Shown one piece after another: positions 8,103 through 17,456 of a stretch of DNA of 64,000 nucleotides. The stretch is taken from positions 1 to 64,000 of the forward strand of contig NZ_JAFMHJ010000007.1 in NCBI RefSeq assembly GCF_017854565.1, read 5' to 3'. The notes below the pieces were generated by a model. That model ran no database searches. It was given only the letters and a program-made list of their open reading frames with translations, and was not told where the DNA came from. The position numbers and the translations under genes are program-made. This DNA is from Yoonia sp. (GTDB taxonomy: Bacteria > Pseudomonadota > Alphaproteobacteria > Rhodobacterales > Rhodobacteraceae). Each line of letters starts with the position of its first letter. Within the stretch, counting starts at the first letter, position 1.

Positions 8103-9137
8103 ATGCATAAATCTATCATCGCCGCTGCTATTGCTGTCGCGGGTTTCAACTCGGCCGCTTTTGCCGAAAGCCACGGTATGACCGTTGGCGTCAGCTGGTC
8201 CAACTTTCAAGAAGAGCGCTGGAAGACCGACGAAGCTGCAATCAAAGCCGCACTCGAAGCGGCGGGCGCAACATATGTGTCTGCCGATGCACAGTCATCA
8301 TCTGCCAAGCAGTTGTCGGATGTGGAAAGCCTGATTGCACAGGGTGTCGACGCCCTGATTATTTTGGCCCAGGACAGTGCTGCAATCGGCCCCGCAGTGG
8401 ATGCCGCAGCTGACGAAGGCATTCCTGTCGTCGCCTATGACCGTCTGATCGAAGACAGCCGCGCCTTTTATCTGACCTTTGACAACGTCGAAGTTGGCCG
8501 CATGCAGGCCCGTGCCGTGTTGGCCGCACAGCCGACCGGCAACTACGTCATGATCAAAGGGTCGCCGACTGATCCAAACGCCGACTTCCTGCGCGGCGGT
8601 CAGCAAGAAGTGCTGCAGGCGGCCATCGACAGCGGCGCGATCACGATCATCGCCGAAGCCTATACCGATGGCTGGCTGCCTGCGAATGCGCAGCGCAACA
8701 TGGAGCAGATCCTGACCGCCAACGACAACAAAGTCGATGCGGTCGTCGCATCCAATGACGGCACGGCTGGTGGCGCTGTGGCTGCACTGACAGCGCAGGG
8801 CATGGAAGGCATTCCTGTTTCGGGTCAGGATGGCGATCATGCTGCGCTGAACCGCGTGGCGCTGGGTACACAAACCGTTTCGGTTTGGAAAGACGCCCGT
8901 GAACTGGGCAAAGCTGCGGCTGAAATCGCAGTTGCGCTGGCGTCGGACGAAGGCGGCGACATGATGGTTGACGGGTCCGCGATATGGACTTCGCCTGCCG
9001 GGACCGAAATGAACGCCATGTTCCTGGCCCCCGTGCCGATCACCGCCGATAACCTGACGGCTGTGACTGACGCAGGCTGGATCACCGTCGAAGCACTCTG
9101 TCAGGGTGTGACCGACGGTCCGGCACCTTGTAACTAA
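8103..9137 (+). CDS. xylF: D-xylose ABC transporter, periplasmic substrate-binding protein
   Basis: The 344-residue protein has a signal peptide (about 1-21, AFA-E) and a periplasmic-binding-protein type I fold. [16 protein letters not shown] at the start of the mature protein and the [22 protein letters not shown] region are typical of XylF. It captures D-xylose and delivers it to XylH. It is the first gene of xylFHGBA, with its own promoter and a strong GGGAGGAAC ribosome-binding site. A terminator just after it should let most transcripts stop here, giving an excess of binding protein over permease, as is usual in such operons. Confidence 0.95.
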   Translation: MHKSIIAAAIAVAGFNSAAFAESHGMTVGVSWSNFQEERWKTDEAAIKAALEAAGATYVSADAQSSSAKQLSDVESLIAQGVDALIILAQDSAAIGPAVDAAADEGIPVVAYDRLIEDSRAFYLTFDNVEVGRMQARAVLAAQPTGNYVMIKGSPTDPNADFLRGGQQEVLQAAIDSGAITIIAEAYTDGWLPANAQRNMEQILTANDNKVDAVVASNDGTAGGAVAALTAQGMEGIPVSGQDGDHAALNRVALGTQTVSVWKDARELGKAAAEIAVALASDEGGDMMVDGSAIWTSPAGTEMNAMFLAPVPITADNLTAVTDAGWITVEALCQGVTDGPAPCN

Positions 9138-9166
9138 GGATCGTGGTGGGGTTTCTTCCACCCTGC

Positions 9167-9197
9167 GGCCTCGCCTGTGACGGGCGGGGCCTTTTTT
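9167..9197 (+). terminator. Rho-independent terminator/attenuator between xylF and xylH
   Basis: GGCCTCGCC (9167-9175) pairs with GGGCGGGGCC (9182-9191), followed by six T (9192-9197). It lies 30 bases after the xylF stop and 65 before xylH. Partial readthrough would explain the stoichiometry of binding protein to membrane subunits. Confidence 0.85.
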
Positions 9198-9261
9198 CCG
9201 AAATTCTTTGCAAACCGCAGGCTGCCTGTCACGATAGGGCAGCGCCGTGATGGAGCATTAC

Positions 9262-10554
9262 ATGTCTGATCTCACAGCCACCGATACCCCGCCAAAGCGT
9301 TCATTCTTACAATCGCTCGAGGTTGATACCCGCCTTTTGGGAATGATCGGCGCGTTTGCACTTGTGTGTATCGTCTTTAATATTCTGACGGATGGTCGGT
9401 TTTTGACGCCGCGGAACGTGTTCAACCTGTCGATCCAGACCGCGTCGGTCGCGATTATGGCGACGGGTATGGTGTTCGTCATTGTCACGCGGAACATTGA
9501 CCTGTCGGTCGGCGCCATTCTGGCTGTGTGTTCGGCGACGATGGCCCTGACGCAAACGCGGTTTCTGCCCGATACGCTGGGTCTTGGTCTGGGGCATCCG
9601 CTGATCCCGTGGGTGACGATTGCATTTGGCATTGCGGTGGGCGCTTTGATCGGTGCGTTCAACGGGTGGCTTGTGGGTTATCAGGGGATTCCGGCGTTTA
9701 TCGTGACGCTGGGCGGTTTTCTGGTCTGGCGCAACGTGGGCTGGGTGCAGACCAGCGGCCAGACCATTGGCCCGCTTGACCCTGTCTTTCAAGATTTTGG
9801 TGGCATCAACGGCACCTTGGGCACGCAGTGGTCGTGGGTTTTTGCCGGTGTTGCTGTGCTGACGACCTGCTGGCTGTTGTGGAGCAACCGGAAAACCAAA
9901 GTGGGCCATGGTTTCCCCGTCAAGCCGGTTTGGGCCGAAGTGTCGCTGACCGTGATCCTGTCGGGCGCGATTCTGGCCTTTGTGGCCACGCTGAACGCCT
10001 ATGCTGTCCCTGAACGGGCCGTCGCGCGTGATTTTGCCGACTATGGTTGCGCCACTGCTGTCGGATGTAACCCATCGTATGGTATTCCCGTGTCGGTGCT
10101 GCTGCTGATTGCGGTCGCGGTCACGCTGACTGTCGTGGCGCGGCGCACACGGCTGGGGCGCTACATCTTTGCTACCGGCGGCAACCCTGACGCGGCAGAA
10201 CTGTCGGGGATCAACACCCGCCTGCTGACGGTCAAGGTGTTCGCGATTATGGGTGTGCTATGTGCAATCGCCGCCGTGGTCGCATCGGCCCGGCAGACAT
10301 ACCACACCAATGACATCGGGACGCTGGATGAACTGCGTGTGATTGCCGCAGCCGTGATCGGCGGCACTGCATTGTCGGGCGGCGTCGGGACGATATATGG
10401 CGCGATTCTTGGTGCGCTGATCATGCAGTCACTGCAATCGGGGATGGCGATGGTGGGCGTGGATGCGCCCTATCAGAACATCGTTGTCGGCTCTGTCCTT
10501 GTGTTCGCCGTTTGGGTGGACATCCAATACCGCAAAATCACGGGAGCGAAATAA
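9262..10554 (+). CDS. xylH: D-xylose ABC transporter permease
   Basis: The 430-residue membrane protein belongs to the BPD_transp_2 family (RbsC/XylH). It has many hydrophobic helices; SIQTASVAIMATGMVFVIVTRNIDLSVG contains the conserved NIDLSVG motif, and AVIGGTALSGGVGTIYGAILGALIM near residue 375 is the EAA-like loop of this group. A longer periplasmic loop (about 265-285) carries two cysteines (DYGCATAVGCNPSYG). The start at 9262 is chosen because GGAG lies six bases before ATG; earlier GTG 9247 and ATG 9250 lack this. Its TAA overlaps the ATG of the ATPase gene by one base. Confidence 0.93.
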   Translation: MSDLTATDTPPKRSFLQSLEVDTRLLGMIGAFALVCIVFNILTDGRFLTPRNVFNLSIQTASVAIMATGMVFVIVTRNIDLSVGAILAVCSATMALTQTRFLPDTLGLGLGHPLIPWVTIAFGIAVGALIGAFNGWLVGYQGIPAFIVTLGGFLVWRNVGWVQTSGQTIGPLDPVFQDFGGINGTLGTQWSWVFAGVAVLTTCWLLWSNRKTKVGHGFPVKPVWAEVSLTVILSGAILAFVATLNAYAVPERAVARDFADYGCATAVGCNPSYGIPVSVLLLIAVAVTLTVVARRTRLGRYIFATGGNPDAAELSGINTRLLTVKVFAIMGVLCAIAAVVASARQTYHTNDIGTLDELRVIAAAVIGGTALSGGVGTIYGAILGALIMQSLQSGMAMVGVDAPYQNIVVGSVLVFAVWVDIQYRKITGAK

Positions 10555-11300
10555 TGACCCCATTGGTGCAAATGAAGGATGTGTCGATCTCGTTCGGTGG
10601 TGTCAAGGCTGTCGATCATGTGAGCATTGATCTGTATCCCGGTGAAGTCGTTGGTCTTTTGGGTCATAACGGTGCGGGAAAATCGACCCTGATCAAGATG
10701 CTGTCGGGTGCCTATAAAATGGACAGCGGCGAGATCTGGATCGAGGGCAAGAAGGCCGAAATCCATTCCCCCCGTGACAGTCGCGATTACAACATCGAGA
10801 CGATTTACCAGACGCTGGCGCTTGCCGACAATCTGGATGCGGCGTCGAACCTGTTTTTGGGGCGCGAACTGACCACGAAACTGGGCTTTGTTGATGATGG
10901 CCGGATGGAAGCGGAGACGCGCAAGATCATGGCGCGCCTGAACCCGAATTTCAAAAAGCTCAAGGAACCGGTGTCGGCTTTGTCGGGGGGGCAACGCCAG
11001 TCGGTTGCGATCGCACGTGCGGTGTATTTCAAGGCCAAGATTCTGATCATGGACGAGCCGACAGCCGCCTTGGGTGTACATGAGACCAAGATGGTCGCCG
11101 ATCTGATCCAAGAGCTGAAAAAACAAGGTCTGGGCATTTTCCTGATCAGCCATGACACGCGCGAGATGATGGAATTATGTGACCGGGTATCGGTGATGAA
11201 AAACGGACAGGTCGTTGGCACCGAACGGGTGGAAGACGTGACCGAGGATGACATCCTGTCGATGATCATTCTGGGCAAGAACCCGCGCGCCGCCGCCTGA
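10554..11300 (+). CDS. xylG: Xylose ABC transporter ATP-binding protein, single-domain form
   Basis: This is a 248-residue ABC ATPase with Walker A GHNGAGKST (37-45), signature LSGGQRQ (143-149) and Walker B ILIMDEPT (163-170). It powers XylFH import. E. coli XylG and most CUT2 ATPases are tandem two-domain proteins of about 500 residues; this one is a single domain, like FrcA of rhizobia, so it probably works as a homodimer. The start at 10554 overlaps the xylH stop and gives the usual N-terminus. Its TGA overlaps the ATG of xylB by one base. Confidence 0.93.
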   Translation: MTPLVQMKDVSISFGGVKAVDHVSIDLYPGEVVGLLGHNGAGKSTLIKMLSGAYKMDSGEIWIEGKKAEIHSPRDSRDYNIETIYQTLALADNLDAASNLFLGRELTTKLGFVDDGRMEAETRKIMARLNPNFKKLKEPVSALSGGQRQSVAIARAVYFKAKILIMDEPTAALGVHETKMVADLIQELKKQGLGIFLISHDTREMMELCDRVSVMKNGQVVGTERVEDVTEDDILSMIILGKNPRAAA

Positions 11301-12739
11301 TGTTTATAGGCCTTGATCTGGGGACATCTGGCATCAAGGCTGTATTGATCGACGATGCACAGCGCATTTTGGCCGAGGCAACGCAGCCGCTGGTGGCCGT
11401 GCGCCCCGCGCCGGGTTGGTCAGAGCAGGAGCCTGCGTCATGGCTTGATGCCGCTGATGCCGCGATGAAAAAGCTGGGCGCGCAGGTGCCGCTTTCGCAG
11501 GTGCGTGGCATTGGGTTGTCAGGGCAGATGCATGGGGCGACCCTTTTGGACGCTGATGATGCCGTGTTGCGGCCCTGCATTTTGTGGAATGACACACGTG
11601 CGGCAGCCGAGGCGGCGGCGCTGGATGCGGACCCGCAGTTTCGGGCGTTGACCGGCAATATTGTGTTTGCGGGGTTCACTGCGCCCAAATTGGTTTGGGT
11701 GGCGCGCCACGAGCCGGATGTATTTGCCAGGGTGGCCCGTGTGCTGCTGCCAAAGGACTACCTGCGCCTGTGGTTAACTGGCGCGGCAGTGGCCGAGATG
11801 TCAGATGCCGCTGGCACCAGCTGGCTGGATGTCGCAAAGCGGGATTGGTCGGACGATCTGTTGGCGGCCACGGGGATGACCCGTGCGCAGATGCCGCATC
11901 TGGTCGAAGGCTCCGATGTGTCAGGGTATCTGAGGGACAAATTGGCCAGTCGTTGGGGACTGCCCAAAGGTGTGGTCGTGGCCGGTGGCGGCGGTGACAA
12001 TGCCGCCAGTGCGGTGGGTGTGGGTGTTGTAAAGGCGGGCGATGCGTTTGTTTCGCTAGGCACATCTGGTGTGCTGTTTGCCGCCAGCGACGCCTATCAG
12101 CCGGACCCGGCGTCGGCTGTGCATACGTTCTGTCATGCGCTGCCCGATACATGGCACCAGATGGGTGTTATTTTGGCGGCGGCGGATGCTTTGAACTGGT
12201 TTGCCGGGGTGGCCGCTGTGCCCGCAGCGACGCTGACGGGGGGGCTCGGCTCGTTGCAGGCACCGGGGCGGACGGTGTTCCTGCCGTACCTTGGCGGTGA
12301 ACGAACGCCGCATAATGACGCCAATATCCGTGGATCGTTCCTGCACCTTGATCACGGGACGGACCGGGCCGCATTGACCCGCGCGGTGCTGGAAGGGGTG
12401 ACCCACGCGGTGCGCGACAGCTTTGACGCGCTGACCGCCACGGGCACCCGGATCAACCGGCTGATCGCGGTCGGCGGCGGGTCGAAATCCGACTATTGGG
12501 TACAGGCGATTGCGACATCTTTGGACATTGCGATTGAACTGCCCGTGGCAGGTGACTTTGGTGGCGCCTTTGGGGCGGCGCGCCTTGGTATGATGGCCGC
12601 GACGGGTGCTGGGGTCGAAATCGCGACCGCGCCCGAAATTGCCCGCACGATCGAACCTGACACCGCGTTGACCGGGGCCTTTGCTGCCGCTCATGCAAGC
12701 TATCGCGCCAGCTATGACGCATTGAAAGGACTGACATGA
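11300..12739 (+). CDS. xylB: Xylulokinase
   Basis: The 479-residue FGGY-family kinase phosphorylates D-xylulose to xylulose 5-phosphate. [18 protein letters not shown] is the N-terminal ATP-binding segment; [11 protein letters not shown] near residue 73 contains the substrate-contact motif typical of xylulokinases; [14 protein letters not shown] and [11 protein letters not shown] in the C-terminal half are further family motifs. Length is standard (E. coli 484). It starts inside the stop of xylG and ends in an ATGA overlap with xylA, so the two catabolic enzymes are translationally coupled to the transporter. Confidence 0.95.
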   Translation: MFIGLDLGTSGIKAVLIDDAQRILAEATQPLVAVRPAPGWSEQEPASWLDAADAAMKKLGAQVPLSQVRGIGLSGQMHGATLLDADDAVLRPCILWNDTRAAAEAAALDADPQFRALTGNIVFAGFTAPKLVWVARHEPDVFARVARVLLPKDYLRLWLTGAAVAEMSDAAGTSWLDVAKRDWSDDLLAATGMTRAQMPHLVEGSDVSGYLRDKLASRWGLPKGVVVAGGGGDNAASAVGVGVVKAGDAFVSLGTSGVLFAASDAYQPDPASAVHTFCHALPDTWHQMGVILAAADALNWFAGVAAVPAATLTGGLGSLQAPGRTVFLPYLGGERTPHNDANIRGSFLHLDHGTDRAALTRAVLEGVTHAVRDSFDALTATGTRINRLIAVGGGSKSDYWVQAIATSLDIAIELPVAGDFGGAFGAARLGMMAATGAGVEIATAPEIARTIEPDTALTGAFAAAHASYRASYDALKGLT

Positions 12740-14037
12740 CTGATTTCTTCAAGGGTATTCCTGCCGTCACCTATGAAGGGCTCGACAGCGACAATGATTA
12801 TGCATTCCGCCACTACAACCCTGACGAGGTGGTGATGGGTAAGGCAATGAAAGATCATCTGCGATTTGCCGCCGCGTATTGGCATTCGTTTGCGTGGCTC
12901 GGTGGTGATCCGTTTGGCGGGCAGACGTTTGATCGCCCGTGGTTTGACGACACGATGGATGCGGCGCGCCTCAAGGCGGATGTCGCGTTTGAGATGTTTC
13001 AGATATTGGGTGTACCGTATTTTTGTTTCCATGACGCGGATGTCCGGCCCGAAGGTGACAGCTTTGCGCAAAGCACAAAGAACCTTGAGCAGATCGTTGA
13101 TTACTTTGCAGAAAAAATGGATGCGACCGGGGTAAAATTGCTGTGGGGCACAGCGAACCTGTTCTCGCACAAGCGGTTCATGTCTGGGGCGGCGACAAAC
13201 CCTGACCCGGATGTCTTTGCCTATTCGGCGGCTACGATCAAGACCTGTATGGACGCCACGATGAAGTTGGGCGGCGAGAATTACGTGCTTTGGGGCGGCC
13301 GCGAAGGCTATGAGACGCTGTTGAACACCGACATGGGGCGCGAACGCCAGCAGGCGGGTCGGATGTTGCAGATGGTGGTCGATTACAAGCACAAGATGGG
13401 TTTCAAGGGCGCGATCCTGATCGAGCCAAAGCCACAAGAGCCAACCAAGCATCAGTATGATTATGATGTGGCGACGGTATACGGCTTTCTCAAGGACTTT
13501 GGGCTTGAGGGCGAAGTGCAGATGAATATTGAGCAGGGGCACGCTATTCTGGCCGGACATTCGTTCGAGCATGAATTGGCGGTTGCGCGCGAGTTGGGAA
13601 TTTTCGGGTCGATTGATATGAACCGGAACGATTATCAATCGGGCTGGGACACGGACCAGTTTCCCAACAATGTGCCCGAAATGGCGCTGGCCTATTACGA
13701 GGTGCTGCGCGCGGGCGGCTTTACCACCGGTGGCACCAACTTTGATGCCAAGTTGCGGCGGCAGTCGCTGGACCCCGAGGACCTGATCCTGGCGCATGTC
13801 GGTGGGATGGATGCCTGTGCCGCAGGCATGAAGGCGGCGGCGGCGATGCTGGAAGATGGCAAGTTGGAGGCGGCGCGCAATGACCGCTACGCTGGCTGGG
13901 ATACGCCCGATGGGCGGGCGCTGCTGAACAGCGATCTGCATGGCATCATGCAAAAAGTGCTGGCCGATGGCACCGATCCACAGCCCCGGTCGGGTCGGCA
14001 GGAACGGCTGGAAAATCTAGTAAACCGTTATCTGTGA
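12736..14037 (+). CDS. xylA: Xylose isomerase
   Basis: The 433-residue enzyme interconverts D-xylose and D-xylulose. [12 protein letters not shown] places catalytic His99 and Asp100 (His101 and Asp104-type region in E. coli); the metal site includes the Glu in [15 protein letters not shown] (residues about 230-245), and [20 protein letters not shown] contains further metal ligands. It is of the class II (longer) type. With XylB it feeds the pentose phosphate pathway, so this organism uses the isomerase route rather than xylose dehydrogenase. It overlaps xylB by 4 bp. Confidence 0.96.
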   Translation: MTDFFKGIPAVTYEGLDSDNDYAFRHYNPDEVVMGKAMKDHLRFAAAYWHSFAWLGGDPFGGQTFDRPWFDDTMDAARLKADVAFEMFQILGVPYFCFHDADVRPEGDSFAQSTKNLEQIVDYFAEKMDATGVKLLWGTANLFSHKRFMSGAATNPDPDVFAYSAATIKTCMDATMKLGGENYVLWGGREGYETLLNTDMGRERQQAGRMLQMVVDYKHKMGFKGAILIEPKPQEPTKHQYDYDVATVYGFLKDFGLEGEVQMNIEQGHAILAGHSFEHELAVARELGIFGSIDMNRNDYQSGWDTDQFPNNVPEMALAYYEVLRAGGFTTGGTNFDAKLRRQSLDPEDLILAHVGGMDACAAGMKAAAAMLEDGKLEAARNDRYAGWDTPDGRALLNSDLHGIMQKVLADGTDPQPRSGRQERLENLVNRYL

Positions 14038-14098
14038 CGGCCTTGCGCCTTTGACGCGCGCTGCCTAACCTGATCGTCAAAGGGACAGGCATCAGCGC

Positions 14099-15055
14099 GT
14101 GATCAGATCAATTATCAAGGCGCTTGGGCGCAGGCATATGGACGTGACCCTGCGGTCAGGCCCTGTGTTTGTCGTGCGGATCATAGAACGGCCGGGGCTG
14201 TGGATGGATGTGGCAGGTATTGCAGCGCTTTGTGCCGATTTGCGCTGTGTTGCCGCGCGCACGTTGGATGTGGGCAGCCTGACCTATGGCGTGTTTTCGG
14301 GCGATGCATCCCGGCTGGAAGAGGTGATCATCACTGTTGTCTACCGCCGCGATGGCACGCCGGTTGCCTTTAACGCATTGGCCGTGATGCAGTTGCAGGG
14401 CATGATGGGGCAACCCACCGAGGTGCTGCATCTGGGGTTGGTCATGGTGGACCCGGATGAGCGGTCCAAGAACCTGTCTTGGGTGCTCTATGGGCTGACC
14501 TGTTTTTTGATCTTCTTTCGGCGCCAGTTCCGCCCGGTGTGGGTTTCCAATGTGACGCAGGTGCCTGCCGTGGTAGGCATGGTGTCGCAGATGTTTTCCA
14601 ATGTCTGGCCCAAGCCCGATGGCGGGCGGCGCACGCTGACCCATGTGCTTTTGGCGCGTCGAATCATGGCCGATCACCGTGATGTCTTTGGTGTGGGCTA
14701 CGACGCCGGGTTCGATGAGGAACGGTTTGTGATAACTGACGCATATACCGGCGGGTCGGATGATCTGAAAAAAACCTGGGAGGCCGCGCCCAAGCACCGC
14801 GATGCGCGCTATAACGCGTATTGCGCGGCGGCGCTGGATTATGGCCGCGGCGATGATGTGATGCAGCTAGGGCAGATGGATTTGGCGGCGATGCGGGGCT
14901 ATCTGGCGCGTGAAGTACCTAAATCGGCTGTTCTGGGGCTGTTGGTGGCTGGTGCCATGGTTGCGCTACGCCGGTTTGTCCTGCCGGGTCTTTATTGGGC
15001 TGATAGCGCGAACCAGTGGTCAATTCTGCGCCCCTGCGCGGGCCGGCAAAAATGA
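14099..15055 (+). CDS. Unknown protein with possible GNAT-like core and C-terminal membrane segment
   Basis: I do not recognise this 318-residue protein. It starts at GTG behind AAGGGACAGG. The middle (residues about 105-150, LHLGLVMVDPDERSKNLSWV) vaguely resembles the acetyl-CoA-binding motif of GNAT acetyltransferases, with a hydrophobic stretch after it (LYGLTCFLIFF). A hydrophobic segment near 275-295 (AVLGLLVAGAMVALRRFVL) could anchor it to the membrane. It begins 61 bases after xylA and overlaps the next gene by 4 bp (ATGA), so it travels with that membrane protein. The function is unknown and the acetyltransferase idea is only a hint. Confidence 0.7.
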   Translation: MIRSIIKALGRRHMDVTLRSGPVFVVRIIERPGLWMDVAGIAALCADLRCVAARTLDVGSLTYGVFSGDASRLEEVIITVVYRRDGTPVAFNALAVMQLQGMMGQPTEVLHLGLVMVDPDERSKNLSWVLYGLTCFLIFFRRQFRPVWVSNVTQVPAVVGMVSQMFSNVWPKPDGGRRTLTHVLLARRIMADHRDVFGVGYDAGFDEERFVITDAYTGGSDDLKKTWEAAPKHRDARYNAYCAAALDYGRGDDVMQLGQMDLAAMRGYLAREVPKSAVLGLLVAGAMVALRRFVLPGLYWADSANQWSILRPCAGRQK

Positions 15056-16257
15056 TTGCTGCTGCGGGTATCATGACCGAGCTGTTCTTATCCTGCGCGG
15101 CGCTTGTCGGGCTGGCGGTGTTGGACCGGATGCTGACCCGGCGCGATGCGTGGGACCCGTTGAACCGGCGGTTCGTGTTTGGTGTGCGGGTGACGATGTT
15201 GCTGTTTGCCGGGCGCGCGCTGCTGATCGTGACCGGGGTGGCGGGGTTTCGTATCCTGGTATTGCTCGGGGCTGGGCTGATCCCGCTGGCGGTTTTGTTG
15301 CTGACCGAAGGCCTGCTGCGGCGCCATGCGCCCCGCTGGATCAAAGTGCTGATCGGGGGTGGGACGGTCATAAGTCTGGTAAGCGCTTTTTGGTATTCCG
15401 GCAGTATTGATCCGCTGCGCCTGATGGCCCTGCTGGCCTTTCAGATCGCGGGTTTTTGCGTGGCTGGTTGGTTGATCCTGCGCCGTGATCGGGCATCGCT
15501 GTCGGCGGGCGAAAACACGATGGTGGCGCGGTTGGGGCTGTCTCTTTTTGCGTTTATCCCGATGGCAGCGGGGGATTTTCTGATGGTGTATCTGGGGCTG
15601 CCGATCCAGTTTTCAGCGCTGGCGGTGTTGATCTTATGCTGGCTGGCAATTGGTTTGGGGCGGTCGCAATGGGGGCATGGCGCGACACTGGTCAGCCTTG
15701 GGATGATCATTGCGGCGGCAGTTCTGGTCGGATCGCTGATTGGGTTTTTCGGCACGTTGGGCCGTGATGGAACGCTGCTGTGCATTGCGCTGATCATGGC
15801 GGCGATGTTTCTGCTGGCGATTTTCAATGACGCGCGTGCGCTGCGATCGGAGGCACAAAGCCTTGGGCTTTTGCGCCATATGGCCGATGCCGATACCGAT
15901 GATCCGCTTGCATTCTTGCGTGATCTGCAAGCGCACCCGCTGGTCGAAGGTGCCGTGGTTCTAAGCGCCGATAGTCTGGCAGGCTTGCAGGCGGCAACGC
16001 TGGCGGCGATTTTTGAGGCAAGCCCGGTGCTGCGGCGGGCGGCACCGCCCAATTTGGGTGCTGCTGCGGACGATCATATCGCGTATCTGTTCGCCCACTA
16101 CAGTGCGACACATATCATGCGGGTTGCGGTTGCGCCGCCGGTTTTCATCGCGCTGTCCATGCCATCGCTTAGCGCGTCACCGATGGCAGAGTTGGAGTTA
16201 CAGGTGGTACAACGGATGGCGGCGCTGATGGCTGCGCGGCCGGGAGGCATGAAATGA
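15052..16257 (+). CDS. Unknown multi-pass membrane protein with C-terminal soluble domain
   Basis: The 401-residue product has about eight hydrophobic helices in residues 1-260 (for example FLSCAALVGLAVL, ILVLLGAGLIPLAVLLL, LVSLGMIIAAAVLVGSLIGFF), then a soluble region of about 130 residues beginning NDARALRSEAQSLG. The layout, a 7-8TM sensor-like membrane part plus a cytoplasmic tail, recalls signal-receiving membrane proteins, but I see no kinase, GGDEF or chemoreceptor motif. It is coupled by ATGA overlaps to the unknown gene before it and the glycerate kinase after it. The function is unknown. Confidence 0.75.
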   Translation: MIAAAGIMTELFLSCAALVGLAVLDRMLTRRDAWDPLNRRFVFGVRVTMLLFAGRALLIVTGVAGFRILVLLGAGLIPLAVLLLTEGLLRRHAPRWIKVLIGGGTVISLVSAFWYSGSIDPLRLMALLAFQIAGFCVAGWLILRRDRASLSAGENTMVARLGLSLFAFIPMAAGDFLMVYLGLPIQFSALAVLILCWLAIGLGRSQWGHGATLVSLGMIIAAAVLVGSLIGFFGTLGRDGTLLCIALIMAAMFLLAIFNDARALRSEAQSLGLLRHMADADTDDPLAFLRDLQAHPLVEGAVVLSADSLAGLQAATLAAIFEASPVLRRAAPPNLGAAADDHIAYLFAHYSATHIMRVAVAPPVFIALSMPSLSASPMAELELQVVQRMAALMAARPGGMK

Positions 16258-17456
16258 AAGAGTTACGCGACAAGGCAGTGCGGATATTTCAGGCCGGGGT
16301 TCGCGCGGCAGATCCTTACGCTGCGGTGCAAGCTGCGGCGGATCATGTGACCGACCGACCTGCGTTAATCATCGCAGTGGGCAAAGCCGCGCGGTTAATG
16401 GCCAAGGCGGCGCTGGATCGGTTTGCGGGTGTCCGCACCTTGGTTGTGACAAACTATGAAAATGCGGCAACTTTGGACGGGGCACAGGTTTTTGCGGCGG
16501 GTCATCCGGTGCCTGATGAAAATGGGGCGCAGGCCGCGCAGGCGGTGATTGCGGCGTTGCGGGCGGCGCAGGGGCCGGTGCTGGCGCTGATTTCGGGCGG
16601 CGGATCGGCTCTTTTGCCTGCCCCGACGGCGCCGCTGTCGCTGGGGGACAAGGCGGCTGTCAATGCGCTTTTGCTGGCGTCGGGGCTGGATATTCGGGCG
16701 ATGAACCTGATCCGGCAGCATCTGTCGGACCTCAAGGGCGGGGGTTTTTTACGGCTGGCGTCACCGCAACCTGTTATGGCGCTGATCCTGTCGGATGTTG
16801 TCGGCGATGATCTGTCCACCATCGCCAGTGGACCAACTGTGGCCCCCATCGGAACGGGCGCGGAGGCGACCGCGCTGTTGAAAGACTGCGGTCTTTGGGC
16901 GCAGGTCCCGCAGGCGGTGCGCGACCATCTGACCAGCAAGGCGGCACCCAATGGCTTGCCACCGGCGGTCAATATCTTGGTTGGATCGAATGCGCAAAGT
17001 GTCGCGGCGATGGCTGCGGTTGCGCAGGATGCGCATGTCATTCCCGATGCTGTCGCGGGCGATGTGCGCGATGCGGCTGTGCTGATCTGTGACCATGCGC
17101 GCGTTGGCATCACCCTGTGGGGCGGCGAAACAACGGTGATGTTGCGCGGTACGGGGCGTGGCGGGCGCAATCAGGAATTGGCGCTTTGGATCGCGGTCGA
17201 GGCCGCAAAGCGTGGCTGGACCGATTGGGTGTGTTTGCAGGGTGGCACCGACGGGCGCGACGGCCCGACCGATGCGGCAGGTGGTCTGGTGGATCACGGG
17301 ACCTTGGCCCGGATCACGGCGCAGGGCGGCAACCCAGAGGCGCTGCTGGCCAACAATGACAGCTATGCGGCGCTGGCGTTGGCGGGTGATCTGTTGATCA
17401 CCGGGCCGACCGGGACGAATGTCGCTGATCTGGGGGTGCTGATCCGCAGGGGTTAA
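16254..17456 (+). CDS. Glycerate 2-kinase (MOFRL/DUF4147 family)
   Basis: The 400-residue protein belongs to the GckA/TtuD family, which phosphorylates D-glycerate to 2-phosphoglycerate; older annotations call it hydroxypyruvate reductase. Features: AVGKAARLMAKAAL near residue 43, the glycine-rich LISGGGSALL near 115, LSDVVGDDLSTIASGPT near 182 and the C-terminal MOFRL segment with GTGRGGRNQELAL and GGTDGRDGPTDAAGG. It would move glycerate (from glyoxylate, tartrate or glycolaldehyde routes) into central metabolism. It is the last gene of the chain after xylA, overlaps its upstream neighbour by 4 bp, and its stop overlaps that of the convergent peroxidase gene. Confidence 0.88.
   Translation: MKELRDKAVRIFQAGVRAADPYAAVQAAADHVTDRPALIIAVGKAARLMAKAALDRFAGVRTLVVTNYENAATLDGAQVFAAGHPVPDENGAQAAQAVIAALRAAQGPVLALISGGGSALLPAPTAPLSLGDKAAVNALLLASGLDIRAMNLIRQHLSDLKGGGFLRLASPQPVMALILSDVVGDDLSTIASGPTVAPIGTGAEATALLKDCGLWAQVPQAVRDHLTSKAAPNGLPPAVNILVGSNAQSVAAMAAVAQDAHVIPDAVAGDVRDAAVLICDHARVGITLWGGETTVMLRGTGRGGRNQELALWIAVEAAKRGWTDWVCLQGGTDGRDGPTDAAGGLVDHGTLARITAQGGNPEALLANNDSYAALALAGDLLITGPTGTNVADLGVLIRRG

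Noticed and set aside
12712-13953. 413-codon minus-strand frame across xylA
   Set aside because: Fully antisense to xylose isomerase, whose catalytic residues are intact.
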